Source of the DNA: an uncultured Oscillospiraceae bacterium
GTDB lineage: Bacteria; Bacillota; Clostridia; Oscillospirales; Ruminococcaceae
Length of the DNA stretch: 20,252 nucleotides
Direction: 5' to 3'
Assembly: GCA_900555435.1 (NCBI GenBank)
Contig: USLH01000022.1
Coordinates: 1 to 20,252 of the forward strand
Shown: positions 1 to 7,172 of the stretch, in pieces
How positions within the stretch are numbered: the stretch's first letter is position 1
Layout: each line of letters opens with the position of its first letter
Translations under genes and position numbers: made by a program
Notes under the pieces: model-generated
What the model was told of the DNA's origin: nothing
What the model saw: the letters and a program-made list of their open reading frames with translations, nothing else
Databases searched by the model: none

Positions 1-885
1 CCGCCGTATTTCTCCATGTTCAAGGCCATCCATTCCTGCGGAGGGCTGCTGGAAAAATACGGCGGCCACGCTATGGCGGCAGGGCTTACCCTCCAGACGG
101 AGAAGATTCCGGAATTCGACCGGCAGATCAACGCCTACGCCGCCCGGCAGCACGATCAGATGCCGGTGGTAAGTCAGAAGATCGACAAGATCCTTCACGC
201 TTCCGATATAAACGTCAACGATGTTTCCGCTCTGGAGATGCTGGAACCTTTCGGGGAGGGGAACCCCCAGCCGCTGTTCCTTTTGAAGAACTGTGTCATC
301 GAGGGAATCCAGCCCATGTCGGAGAACCGGCACTTAAAGCTGAAGGTGCGGTTCGAGGAAAAGAGCATTTACGTTCTCTATTTCCGGATGAGCACTGACC
401 GGTTCATCTATCCCGTCGGGGCGGCGGTGGACATTCTTGCCAATCTGGAGCTCAACACCTTCCGGGAGAACGTGTCCATTGCCGTGCGGTTAAAGGACAT
501 CCGGCCTGCCGGGTTCAGTGACGAGAAATTCGGGAATGCGCTCCATTATTATCAGAAGATCCGCCGGGGGGAGCCGGTGGCGGAGAAGATCCTCGCCATT
601 TCCGTGCCCTCTTTGGAGGAGCTGCGGGGGCTTTATAAGCTCCTGCGGAATAGGAAGGGCTCCAAAAACCATCTGGATCTTTTTTATGTGGAAGCGGTGG
701 CTTCCCGGATGAATTACTGCAAATATCGGCTGATTCTGGATATATTTGAAGAGCTGGGACTGATTTCGATCCCGCCGGACGGCTCTTCCATTTCCATGGA
801 AGAGGTAGGGAAGGTGGATCTGGAAAGCTCGAGAATCCTGACTTCTCTGCGGCAGGCAGGGGATTCTGCCGGAAAGGGGGTATAA
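1..885 (+). CDS. recJ: RecJ single-stranded-DNA 5'-3' exonuclease, C-terminal part (5' end outside window)
   Basis: The frame is open from the first base, so this is the 3' part (294 codons) of a longer gene; the first internal ATG at 16 is not a start. Near the left edge the protein reads GGHAMAAGLTL, the glycine-histidine motif of the DHHA1 domain that ends the nuclease core of RecJ. The following stretch (for example EPFGEGNPQPLF) fits the OB-fold region, and the rest is the Firmicute C-terminal extension. RecJ degrades single-stranded DNA 5' to 3' in the cytoplasm during recombination and mismatch repair; its catalytic DHH domain is left of the window. The stop is only two bases before rel, so the two are co-transcribed. 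The recJ-rel-dtd order supports the call. Confidence 0.9.
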   Translation, partial: PPYFSMFKAIHSCGGLLEKYGGHAMAAGLTLQTEKIPEFDRQINAYAARQHDQMPVVSQKIDKILHASDINVNDVSALEMLEPFGEGNPQPLFLLKNCVIEGIQPMSENRHLKLKVRFEEKSIYVLYFRMSTDRFIYPVGAAVDILANLELNTFRENVSIAVRLKDIRPAGFSDEKFGNALHYYQKIRRGEPVAEKILAISVPSLEELRGLYKLLRNRKGSKNHLDLFYVEAVASRMNYCKYRLILDIFEELGLISIPPDGSSISMEEVGKVDLESSRILTSLRQAGDSAGKGV

Positions 886-887
886 AA

Positions 888-3059
888 ATGACGGCAACGT
901 ATGAAGCGTTGATGGCTTCTCTGGAGCAGAGCGACAAGATCTATGATCTGGAGAAGATCCGGAAGGCCTACGAATATGCGGACAAGTGTCACCAAGGGCA
1001 GAAGCGGCAGTCCGGGGAGCCGTATATTTCTCATCCGCTGGCGGTAGCCATTATTTTAGTGGGGCTGGGGATGGATACGGACTGTCTGTGCGCCGCACTG
1101 CTTCATGATGTGGTGGAGGATACCGATGCGACGCTGGAAGGGATCAGCAAGCAGTTCGGGCCGGACGTGGCGCTGATGGTAAACGGCGTGACCAAGTTGG
1201 GGCAGATTCCCTTGACCACCAAAGAGGAGCAGCAGTCGGAGAACGTCCGGAAGATGCTCCTTGCCATGAGCGAGGACATCCGGGTCATCATCATCAAGCT
1301 GGCGGATCGGCTCCACAATATGCGGACCCTTTCCTTCAAAAGCCCCAAAAAGCAGCGGGAGATCTCGCTGGAGACCATGGAGATCTATGCGCCCATTGCC
1401 CATCGGCTGGGCATCCGGGGAGTGAAGGAGGAGCTGGAGGATCTGGCCCTCCGGTATCTGGATCCTGTGGGGTACAAAGAGATTGAAGATACGCTGGAAT
1501 TAAAGAAGCCGGAGCGGGAAGCCTTTATCGTGGAGATCAAGGCAAAGATCGCCGAGCGGCTGAAGGAATACGGCATCGAGCCCCATATCGAAGGGCGGGT
1601 CAAGAGCATTTACGGCATTTACCGGAAGGTCTATATGATGGGGAAGAGCTTCGAGGAGCTTTACGACGTTTATGCCGTCCGGGTCATCGTGAATACGGTG
1701 ATCGAGTGCTATAACATCCTAGGCATCATCCACGACCTGTTCCAGCCCATCCCCAACCGGTTCAAGGATTATATTTCCACCCCCAAGCCCAATATGTACC
1801 AGTCGCTGCACACTACCGTCATTGACAAGAAGGGAATCCCCTTTGAGATCCAGATCCGGACGTGGGAGATGCATTATACGGCGGAGTTCGGTATCGCTGC
1901 CCACTGGAAATACAAAGCGGGCATTCAGGGCAAGGATAAGCTGGAGGAGCGGCTGGCGTGGATCCGGCAGATGATCGAGAACCAGCAGGAGGCCGAGGGC
2001 GCCGAGGACATCGTCAAGAACATTAAGAACGACCTTGCCGTGGATGATGTGTTCGTATTTACTCCCAAGGGCGATGTGAAGAGCCTGCCGGTGGGATCCA
2101 CCATCGTGGACTTTGCCTACGCCATCCATACGGCGGTAGGCAACCGGATGACCGGGGCGAAGGTAGACGGGCGGATCGTGCCCCTTGATTATCAGCTGAA
2201 GACCGGCGAGATCGTGGAGATCCTGACCTCCAAGGCGGAGTCGGGGCCTAATCGGAACTGGCTCACGTTAGCAAAGACCAGCGAGGCCCGGAACAAGATC
2301 CGGGCGTGGTTCAAAAAAGAACGCAAGGAAGAAAACGTGGCGGAAGGCAGGGCCGAGTTTGAGCGGGAGCTGAAGCGGAACTACATCCACTACGAAGGCG
2401 ACGAGTATCAGGCTTTGCTGGAAGCGCTGGTGAAGCGATACCACCGGGAAAGTGTAGACGATTTTTACGCCGCCATCGGCTATGGCGGGATCCCGCTTTC
2501 CAAGGTCATGCCCCGGGTCAAGGACGATTATGTCAAGCAGCAGAAGGCTGCCGCCGTCCCTGTAGGGGAGCCGGGAGAGGTAAAGCCCACGGCGAAAAAA
2601 AGCTCCAGCGGCGTTATCGTGGAGGGGATCAACAATTGTCTGGTGAAATTTGCCCAGTGCTGCAATCCCCTGCCCGGGGACGATGTGGTGGGCTTCATCA
2701 CCCGAGGATACGGCGTTTCCGTCCACAAGCGGGACTGTCAGAATGTTCAGGCTTCCATGAACGATCCCACCCAGCGGGACCGGTGGGTGGCCGTCCGGTG
2801 GGCGGACAATGCGGCGACCCAGTTCCGCTCTACCCTTGACATTGTGGCGAAGAATTCCAACACCATGCTGGCGGACATCAGTGTGGCGCTGGCCAATATG
2901 CGGGTGCCCACCCACGAGTTCAACGCAAGAGAGCTGAAAAACGGCAACATCAATGTGCTGGTGACCATCAGCACCCAGGGATTGGAGCACTTGAGCAGCA
3001 TCATTCAGAAGATTTCCAAAGTCCCCGGCGTTTTGTCGGTGGAGCGTTCCGGTAAATAG
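888..3059 (+). CDS. rel: Bifunctional (p)ppGpp synthetase/hydrolase, RelA/SpoT (Rel) family
   Basis: The 723-residue length is typical of long Rel proteins. In order: an HD hydrolase domain with H49, H73-D74 and E77-D78 (LLHDVVEDT) plus D140 and N144 (KLADRLHNMRTL); a synthetase domain with RFKD at 291-294, YQSLHT near 304-309 and catalytic-type E320 in FEIQIRT; a TGS domain starting about 387 (DVFVFTPKGDV); a cysteine-containing region (FAQCCNPLPGD, about 590-620); and a C-terminal ACT domain. The RxKD rather than ExDD loop is the known mark of bifunctional enzymes, and the HD residues look intact, so both synthesis and hydrolysis of (p)ppGpp are expected. The start ATG is preceded by AAAGGGGG (873-880). 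The downstream dtd ribosome-binding site overlaps the rel stop codon, indicating coupling. Confidence 0.97.
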   Translation: MTATYEALMASLEQSDKIYDLEKIRKAYEYADKCHQGQKRQSGEPYISHPLAVAIILVGLGMDTDCLCAALLHDVVEDTDATLEGISKQFGPDVALMVNGVTKLGQIPLTTKEEQQSENVRKMLLAMSEDIRVIIIKLADRLHNMRTLSFKSPKKQREISLETMEIYAPIAHRLGIRGVKEELEDLALRYLDPVGYKEIEDTLELKKPEREAFIVEIKAKIAERLKEYGIEPHIEGRVKSIYGIYRKVYMMGKSFEELYDVYAVRVIVNTVIECYNILGIIHDLFQPIPNRFKDYISTPKPNMYQSLHTTVIDKKGIPFEIQIRTWEMHYTAEFGIAAHWKYKAGIQGKDKLEERLAWIRQMIENQQEAEGAEDIVKNIKNDLAVDDVFVFTPKGDVKSLPVGSTIVDFAYAIHTAVGNRMTGAKVDGRIVPLDYQLKTGEIVEILTSKAESGPNRNWLTLAKTSEARNKIRAWFKKERKEENVAEGRAEFERELKRNYIHYEGDEYQALLEALVKRYHRESVDDFYAAIGYGGIPLSKVMPRVKDDYVKQQKAAAVPVGEPGEVKPTAKKSSSGVIVEGINNCLVKFAQCCNPLPGDDVVGFITRGYGVSVHKRDCQNVQASMNDPTQRDRWVAVRWADNAATQFRSTLDIVAKNSNTMLADISVALANMRVPTHEFNARELKNGNINVLVTISTQGLEHLSSIIQKISKVPGVLSVERSGK

Positions 3060-3068
3060 GAGGCAGAC

Positions 3069-3536
3069 ATGAAATTGGTGATCCAGCGGGTGAAGGATGC
3101 CTGCGTAATGGCGGAAGGAGAAGAGACCGGCCGCATCGGACCGGGATTTCTGGTCCTGGTAGGGATCATGGAAGGGGACACGGAGGATCTCTGCGGCTAT
3201 CTGGCGGAGAAGACCGCCAACCTTCGGGTCTTTACGGACGAAGACGACAAGCTGAACCGGTCCTTAAAGGATGTGGGAGGAGCCGTATTGGCGGTGTCCA
3301 ACTTCACCCTTGGGGGCGACTGCAAAAAAGGGCACCGTCCTTCCTTTATCCGGTCGGCGAAGCAGCCTCTGGCGGAGGAGCTTTATGAGCTTTATATGGA
3401 AAAGCTCCAGGAGCAGGGGGTCCGGGTGGAATCGGGGCGGTTCGGCGCCCATATGGAGATCCGGATGACCGCCAGCGGGCCGATCACTATCCTGATGGAC
3501 ACGGATCAGATGAAGAAAAAGGGAGGCGCCCAATGA
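3069..3536 (+). CDS. dtd: D-aminoacyl-tRNA deacylase (DTD)
   Basis: The 155-residue protein starts MKLVIQRVKDACV, the usual DTD beginning, and matches the family length. DTD removes D-amino acids (and glycine) mischarged on tRNA, as a homodimer in the cytoplasm. The two signature motifs are recognisable but altered: SNFTL in place of SQFTL (the threonine is kept) and ASGPIT in place of NxGPVT (the Gly-Pro pair is kept). KGHRPSF and RFGAHMEI also fit. The site AGGAGG (3058-3063) overlaps the rel stop codon, and the last four bases overlap the next gene (ATGA), so translation is coupled on both sides. The rel-dtd neighbourhood is widespread in Firmicutes. Confidence 0.95.
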   Translation: MKLVIQRVKDACVMAEGEETGRIGPGFLVLVGIMEGDTEDLCGYLAEKTANLRVFTDEDDKLNRSLKDVGGAVLAVSNFTLGGDCKKGHRPSFIRSAKQPLAEELYELYMEKLQEQGVRVESGRFGAHMEIRMTASGPITILMDTDQMKKKGGAQ

Positions 3537-4171
3537 AGATAACGGCTCTTACGGTAGGCCCAGTGGGGACAAACTGCTATCTGGTCTCCGACGGGAACGG
3601 GGACGCTGCGGTGATTGATCCCGGTGCAGAGGGGCGGCGGATCCTCGCCTGCATTGCCGAAGAGGGGCTGACGCCCAAGGCAATCCTGCTGACTCACGGG
3701 CATTTTGACCACATCGGGGCGGTGGGGGCGCTGCAGAAAGCCTTCGGGATCCCGGTCTACATCCATACGGACGATCTGGAGATGCTTTCAGACGGGGAGA
3801 AGAACGGCAGCTTTGCCTTCGGCTTCCCGGAAGCGGCCGTTTCCGGCGCACAGACGCTTTCGGACGGAGAAACGGTTCGGGCAGGGGAGCTTGCCTTCAC
3901 CCTGATCCACACGCCGGGGCACAGTAAGGGATCCTGCTGCTACCGGTGCGGGGGCGTCCTGTTCACGGGGGATACCCTGTTTGACGGAGGGGTGGGCCGG
4001 ACGGATCTCTACGGCGGGAGCGGCCGGGAGCTGACGGCGTCTTTAAAGAAGCTCGCAGGGCTTCCGGGAGACTATCAGGTGGATCCGGGACATGGGAGCT
4101 TTACGACGCTTGCTGCCCAGCGGGCGGAAAATCCATATATGGGAATGAACGGGTATGACGATCTTTTTTGA
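3533..4171 (+). CDS. Metallo-beta-lactamase-fold hydrolase, glyoxalase II-like (YqgX type)
   Basis: The 212-residue protein has the complete metal-binding set of the fold: THGHFDHIGAV (HxHxDH), HTPGHSKGS, GDTLFDGGVGRTDL and a late DPGHGSFTT. It starts MKITALTVGPVGTNCYLV, typical of the small bacterial hydroxyacylglutathione-hydrolase-like proteins. The substrate is not known for most of these; a thioester hydrolase of the glyoxalase II type is an analogy, not shown here. It overlaps dtd by ATGA and hemZ by 17 bases. GGGAGG lies seven bases before the ATG. Linkage to rel, dtd and hemZ is common in Clostridia. The fold and metal site are secure; the reaction is open. Confidence 0.9.
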   Translation: MKITALTVGPVGTNCYLVSDGNGDAAVIDPGAEGRRILACIAEEGLTPKAILLTHGHFDHIGAVGALQKAFGIPVYIHTDDLEMLSDGEKNGSFAFGFPEAAVSGAQTLSDGETVRAGELAFTLIHTPGHSKGSCCYRCGGVLFTGDTLFDGGVGRTDLYGGSGRELTASLKKLAGLPGDYQVDPGHGSFTTLAAQRAENPYMGMNGYDDLF

Positions 4172-5654
4172 AGGCAACGATTTTAAATACGAAATGGAGA
4201 ACGTGGCGCGGCTCTTTTTCCCGCTGCGGCGGTTTTCCTTCGGATATGCGCCGGAGGAAGAGCCGGCAGAGGACTGCCTTGTCTTTATCCGGAAGGAAAC
4301 GGAAGGCGGATGGACGCTTACCGTGAAGGTTCGGACAGATTCTTTTTCGGAGGATGCTGTTTCCTTTGTTCCCTTCGGGGAAAAGGGTGAGAACGATTGT
4401 GAGATGGAGTTTGCCCGGATGCTTTACCGGCTTTTGCAGAAGGCAACCGGTGTGACGCCCAGGTGGGGCGTCCTTACGGGGATCCGGCCGGTGAAACGGC
4501 TGCAGTTCGCTATGGATTCCGGCGTGAGCCGGGAAGAGGCTATGGCGGAGATGCGGGAGGAAGGGCTGGTTTCGGAGGAAAAGATCCGGCTTACCATGCA
4601 GATCGCCGACGTGCAGAAGGAGCTTCTTTCCGATCTGCAGCCCAATGATTTCAGCCTTTATGTGTCCATCCCCTACTGCCCTTCCCGGTGCAGCTACTGC
4701 TCCTTCGTTTCCCACTCCATCGACCAGCCGAAGGCGAAAAAATTGCTGCCGGAATACCTTTCCCGCCTTGTACAGGAGATCGCCTTTACAGCAAAATTGG
4801 CCCGTGAGACTGGGCTTCGGCTACGGTCGGTGTACATCGGAGGGGGAACGCCCACGGCTTTGACGGCGGAGCAGTTAAAGCTCGTCACCGACGCCGTGCG
4901 GGAGCATTTTGACCCTCCCAAAGAGCTGGAATACACCATCGAAGCCGGGCGTGCCGATACGATCACGCCGGAAAAGCTGCAGGTGATCCGGGACGCCGGG
5001 GCAAATCGCATCAGCATCAACCCCCAGAGCTTCGAGGACAGCGTTTTAGCGGCGGTGGGTCGGAAGCATACAGCTTTGCAGGTGGAGGAATGCTACCGGC
5101 TGGCGCAGGGATACGGGTTCGAGGCCATCAACATGGATCTCATCGCCGGGCTGCCTACGGATACGCCGGAGGGGTTCCGGTACTCGCTGGACCGGGCGAT
5201 TGCTTTAGCGCCGGAAAACATCACCGTCCATACGCTTTCGGTGAAGCGGGCGGCGGATCTGTTTGCGGAGCGGGACGGCAGCGAGGATTACAGCGACGTG
5301 CAGGCCATGGTGGACTATACGGGGAAAGCCATGGAGGCGGCGGGGTACATTCCCTACTACCTTTATCGGCAGAAAAACATCGTGGGGAACCTGGAAAACG
5401 TGGGCTACGCAAAGCCCGGGTTTTACGGGAAATACAACGTCTACATCATGGAAGAAGTCCAGACTATCCTGGCGGTGGGCGCCGGGGCGGTGAGCAAGGT
5501 GGTCCGCCCGGGGCGGATCGACCGGGTCTTCAATTACAAGTACCCGTATGAATATCTCTCCCGCTTTTCCGATATACTGACAAGGAAGGAATCCCTGCGG
5601 GAGCTTTTGAAAGGAGGGGACGGACTTGGTGACCGACCGGAAGGAACGGCTTGA
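4155..5654 (+). CDS. hemZ: Oxygen-independent coproporphyrinogen III oxidase-like radical SAM enzyme HemZ
   Basis: The 499-residue length is close to that of Bacillus HemZ. An N-terminal family-specific region (1-165) contains WGVLTGIRPVKR. The radical SAM core follows, with CPSRCSYC (C175, C179, C182) to bind the 4Fe-4S cluster and GGGTPTAL (229-236) for S-adenosylmethionine. Further core motifs are SINPQSFED and MDLIAGLPTDT, and later YYLYRQKNIVGNLENVGYA, a HemZ-like stretch. The expected role is anaerobic conversion of coproporphyrinogen III to protoporphyrinogen in heme synthesis; several members of this family have not been tested and may act otherwise. The start has only a weak ribosome-binding site inside the preceding gene, so translation probably depends on coupling. 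Confidence 0.93.
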   Translation: MTIFFEGNDFKYEMENVARLFFPLRRFSFGYAPEEEPAEDCLVFIRKETEGGWTLTVKVRTDSFSEDAVSFVPFGEKGENDCEMEFARMLYRLLQKATGVTPRWGVLTGIRPVKRLQFAMDSGVSREEAMAEMREEGLVSEEKIRLTMQIADVQKELLSDLQPNDFSLYVSIPYCPSRCSYCSFVSHSIDQPKAKKLLPEYLSRLVQEIAFTAKLARETGLRLRSVYIGGGTPTALTAEQLKLVTDAVREHFDPPKELEYTIEAGRADTITPEKLQVIRDAGANRISINPQSFEDSVLAAVGRKHTALQVEECYRLAQGYGFEAINMDLIAGLPTDTPEGFRYSLDRAIALAPENITVHTLSVKRAADLFAERDGSEDYSDVQAMVDYTGKAMEAAGYIPYYLYRQKNIVGNLENVGYAKPGFYGKYNVYIMEEVQTILAVGAGAVSKVVRPGRIDRVFNYKYPYEYLSRFSDILTRKESLRELLKGGDGLGDRPEGTA

Positions 5655-6567
5655 CCTGAGCGTCCTGAATGAAAACGTCCGCCGGGATCCGGAGAAGGCG
5701 GTGGCTTACTGGGAAAAGCATTACCGGGATCAGGTGGAAGCGGTGGCGGAAGACTTTGTTTCCCACATGGGGGAGAGCCGGGTGCTGCTGCTGGCGGGGC
5801 CAAGCAGCTCCGGGAAGACCACCACGTCCCTGAATCTTATGGAAGCACTGCACCGGCGGGGGATCCGCACAATCCCGGTGTCCCTGGACGACTTTTTTCT
5901 GGGGCCGGGAGCGGCTCCGCTTTTAGAGGACGGGACGAGGGATCTGGAATCGGTGGAGCTTTTGGATGCGGAGCTTTTGGATCGGTGCTTCCGGGAGCTA
6001 TTTGAGACCGGGCGCTGCGATTTCCCCATTTTCGATTTTGAAAATGGGAGCCGCAGCGAAAAAGTGAACCATTTTGCCGTAGACGACCGGACAGCGGTGG
6101 TGGTGGAGGGGCTTCACGCCCTGAACCCGTTTATCGCCGGGCGGGAGTTCTGCAAAAAGGCGCTGAAGGTCTACATTTCCATCAAGACGGAATATTATCT
6201 GGACGATGAGCGGATCCTGAGCACCCGGCAGCTGCGCCTGATCCGGCGGATCATCCGGGACAGCAACTATCGGGCCTGCCCACCGGAGGTGACCCTCTCC
6301 ATGTGGAAGAACGTGGTCCGGGGGGAGGATCATTACATCCGCCCCTTCCGGCTGAGCGCCGACTACTGGGTGGATTCCTTCCATGGGTACGAAGCCATGG
6401 TGTATCGGCCGCTTTTGCTCTCGCTTCTGGATCGGCCGGAGGTGCGGATGTGCCCTCAGCGGGAAACGGCAGCGGCTTTACGGGATGCGGTCCGATGCTT
6501 TGAGGAGCTGCCCTTGCTTTTCGTACCGGAGGATTCTCTTTTGCGGGAATTTCTCGTTTTGCCTTGA
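5626..6567 (+). CDS. Uridine kinase/phosphoribulokinase-family nucleoside kinase
   Basis: A Walker A motif, GPSSSGKTT, lies at residues 58-66. Family-type motifs follow: ISVPSLDDFF-like VSLDDFFLG, DFPIFDFENGSR, VVVEGLHALNP (Walker B-like) and RLIRRIIRDSNYR. This is the uridine kinase-like P-loop class that phosphorylates nucleosides or related small molecules. Many clostridial relatives are about 550 residues with a TGS-like N-terminal half; this 313-residue form lacks that half. The start is TTG at 5626, eight bases after a strong AGGAGG (5612-5617); an adjacent GTG at 5629 is the alternative. It overlaps the end of hemZ by 29 bases and is the last gene of the first operon. Substrate unknown. 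Confidence 0.85.
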   Translation: MVTDRKERLDLSVLNENVRRDPEKAVAYWEKHYRDQVEAVAEDFVSHMGESRVLLLAGPSSSGKTTTSLNLMEALHRRGIRTIPVSLDDFFLGPGAAPLLEDGTRDLESVELLDAELLDRCFRELFETGRCDFPIFDFENGSRSEKVNHFAVDDRTAVVVEGLHALNPFIAGREFCKKALKVYISIKTEYYLDDERILSTRQLRLIRRIIRDSNYRACPPEVTLSMWKNVVRGEDHYIRPFRLSADYWVDSFHGYEAMVYRPLLLSLLDRPEVRMCPQRETAAALRDAVRCFEELPLLFVPEDSLLREFLVLP

Positions 6568-6592
6568 ATAACGGGGAAAAAAGGAATATAAT
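6564..6592 (+). promoter_or_regulatory. Sigma-A-type promoter for the zinc-ribbon gene
   Basis: TTGAAT (6564-6569), a 17-base spacer and a perfect TATAAT (6587-6592). The -35 box overlaps the stop codon of the upstream kinase gene. Transcription would start near 6599, giving a leader of about 60 bases. This separates the zinc-ribbon gene from the rel operon, although read-through remains possible since no terminator is visible. Confidence 0.75.
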
Positions 6593-6659
6593 GGGTACAA
6601 AGCCGGCAGGTGAGCCGGGTTCGTATCTGCGACCAATGATAAGAAAGGATGAAAGTATC

Positions 6660-7136
6660 ATGAGCAACGTATTGGATGATCTGATCAGTTCTGCGAAAAG
6701 TCTGGTGGATATCGCCGGGAAGAAAACCGACAATGTGGTGGAGATCTCCAAGCTGAAGTATCAGTCTGTGCAGATGTCTGCGGAGCTTAAGAGCCTTTAC
6801 GAGAAGCTGGGCAACGCCGTGTACACCATGGTCAAGTCCGATTTTGACAACAAGGAGCTGATGGATTCCCTCATCGAGGAGATCGACAGCCTGAAGGCGA
6901 AGATCGACGATGTGAACTTCCAGATCGCCCAGCGGAAGAACATCCGCATCTGCCCCGCCTGCGGCAGCCGGAACGAGAAAGACGCCTGCTACTGCTCCAA
7001 GTGCGGCAACAAGTTCACCGCTCCCGCTGAGGAAGCGCCTGCCGAAGAGGCACCCGCTGCCAAGGAGAAAGCGCCGGAAGCTGCGGCTGAAGCTCCCGCT
7101 GAGACCCCTGCGGAGGAGACCTCTTCCGAGGAGTAA
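6660..7136 (+). CDS. Zinc-ribbon protein with coiled-coil N-terminus and Ala/Glu-rich tail
   Basis: This 158-residue protein is not one I can name. Residues 1-90 are charged and helix-prone (ISKLKYQSVQMSAELKSLYEKL, LIEEIDSLKAKIDDVNFQIAQ in the second half), likely a coiled coil. Residues 98-115 form a zinc ribbon, CPAC then CSKC (C98, C101, C112, C115), with an additional C110. Residues 121-158 are low-complexity, built from AEEAP-like units, and end acidic. There is no signal peptide or membrane segment, so it should be cytoplasmic. The start at 6660 is chosen because AAAGGA (6644-6649) precedes it and the upstream in-frame codons fall in the promoter and leader. Similar small ribbon proteins are common in Clostridia and uncharacterised; DNA, RNA or protein binding are all possible. 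Confidence 0.85.
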   Translation: MSNVLDDLISSAKSLVDIAGKKTDNVVEISKLKYQSVQMSAELKSLYEKLGNAVYTMVKSDFDNKELMDSLIEEIDSLKAKIDDVNFQIAQRKNIRICPACGSRNEKDACYCSKCGNKFTAPAEEAPAEEAPAAKEKAPEAAAEAPAETPAEETSSEE

Positions 7137-7172
7137 TTTCCGCAAAGCATAGAAACTACGGGAGTGTTGCAT

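Noticed and set aside
2268..2990. Long open frame of 240 codons on the minus strand opposite rel
   Set aside because: It is antisense to intact, well-conserved Rel domains and shows no recognisable motif; high GC makes such open shadow frames common.
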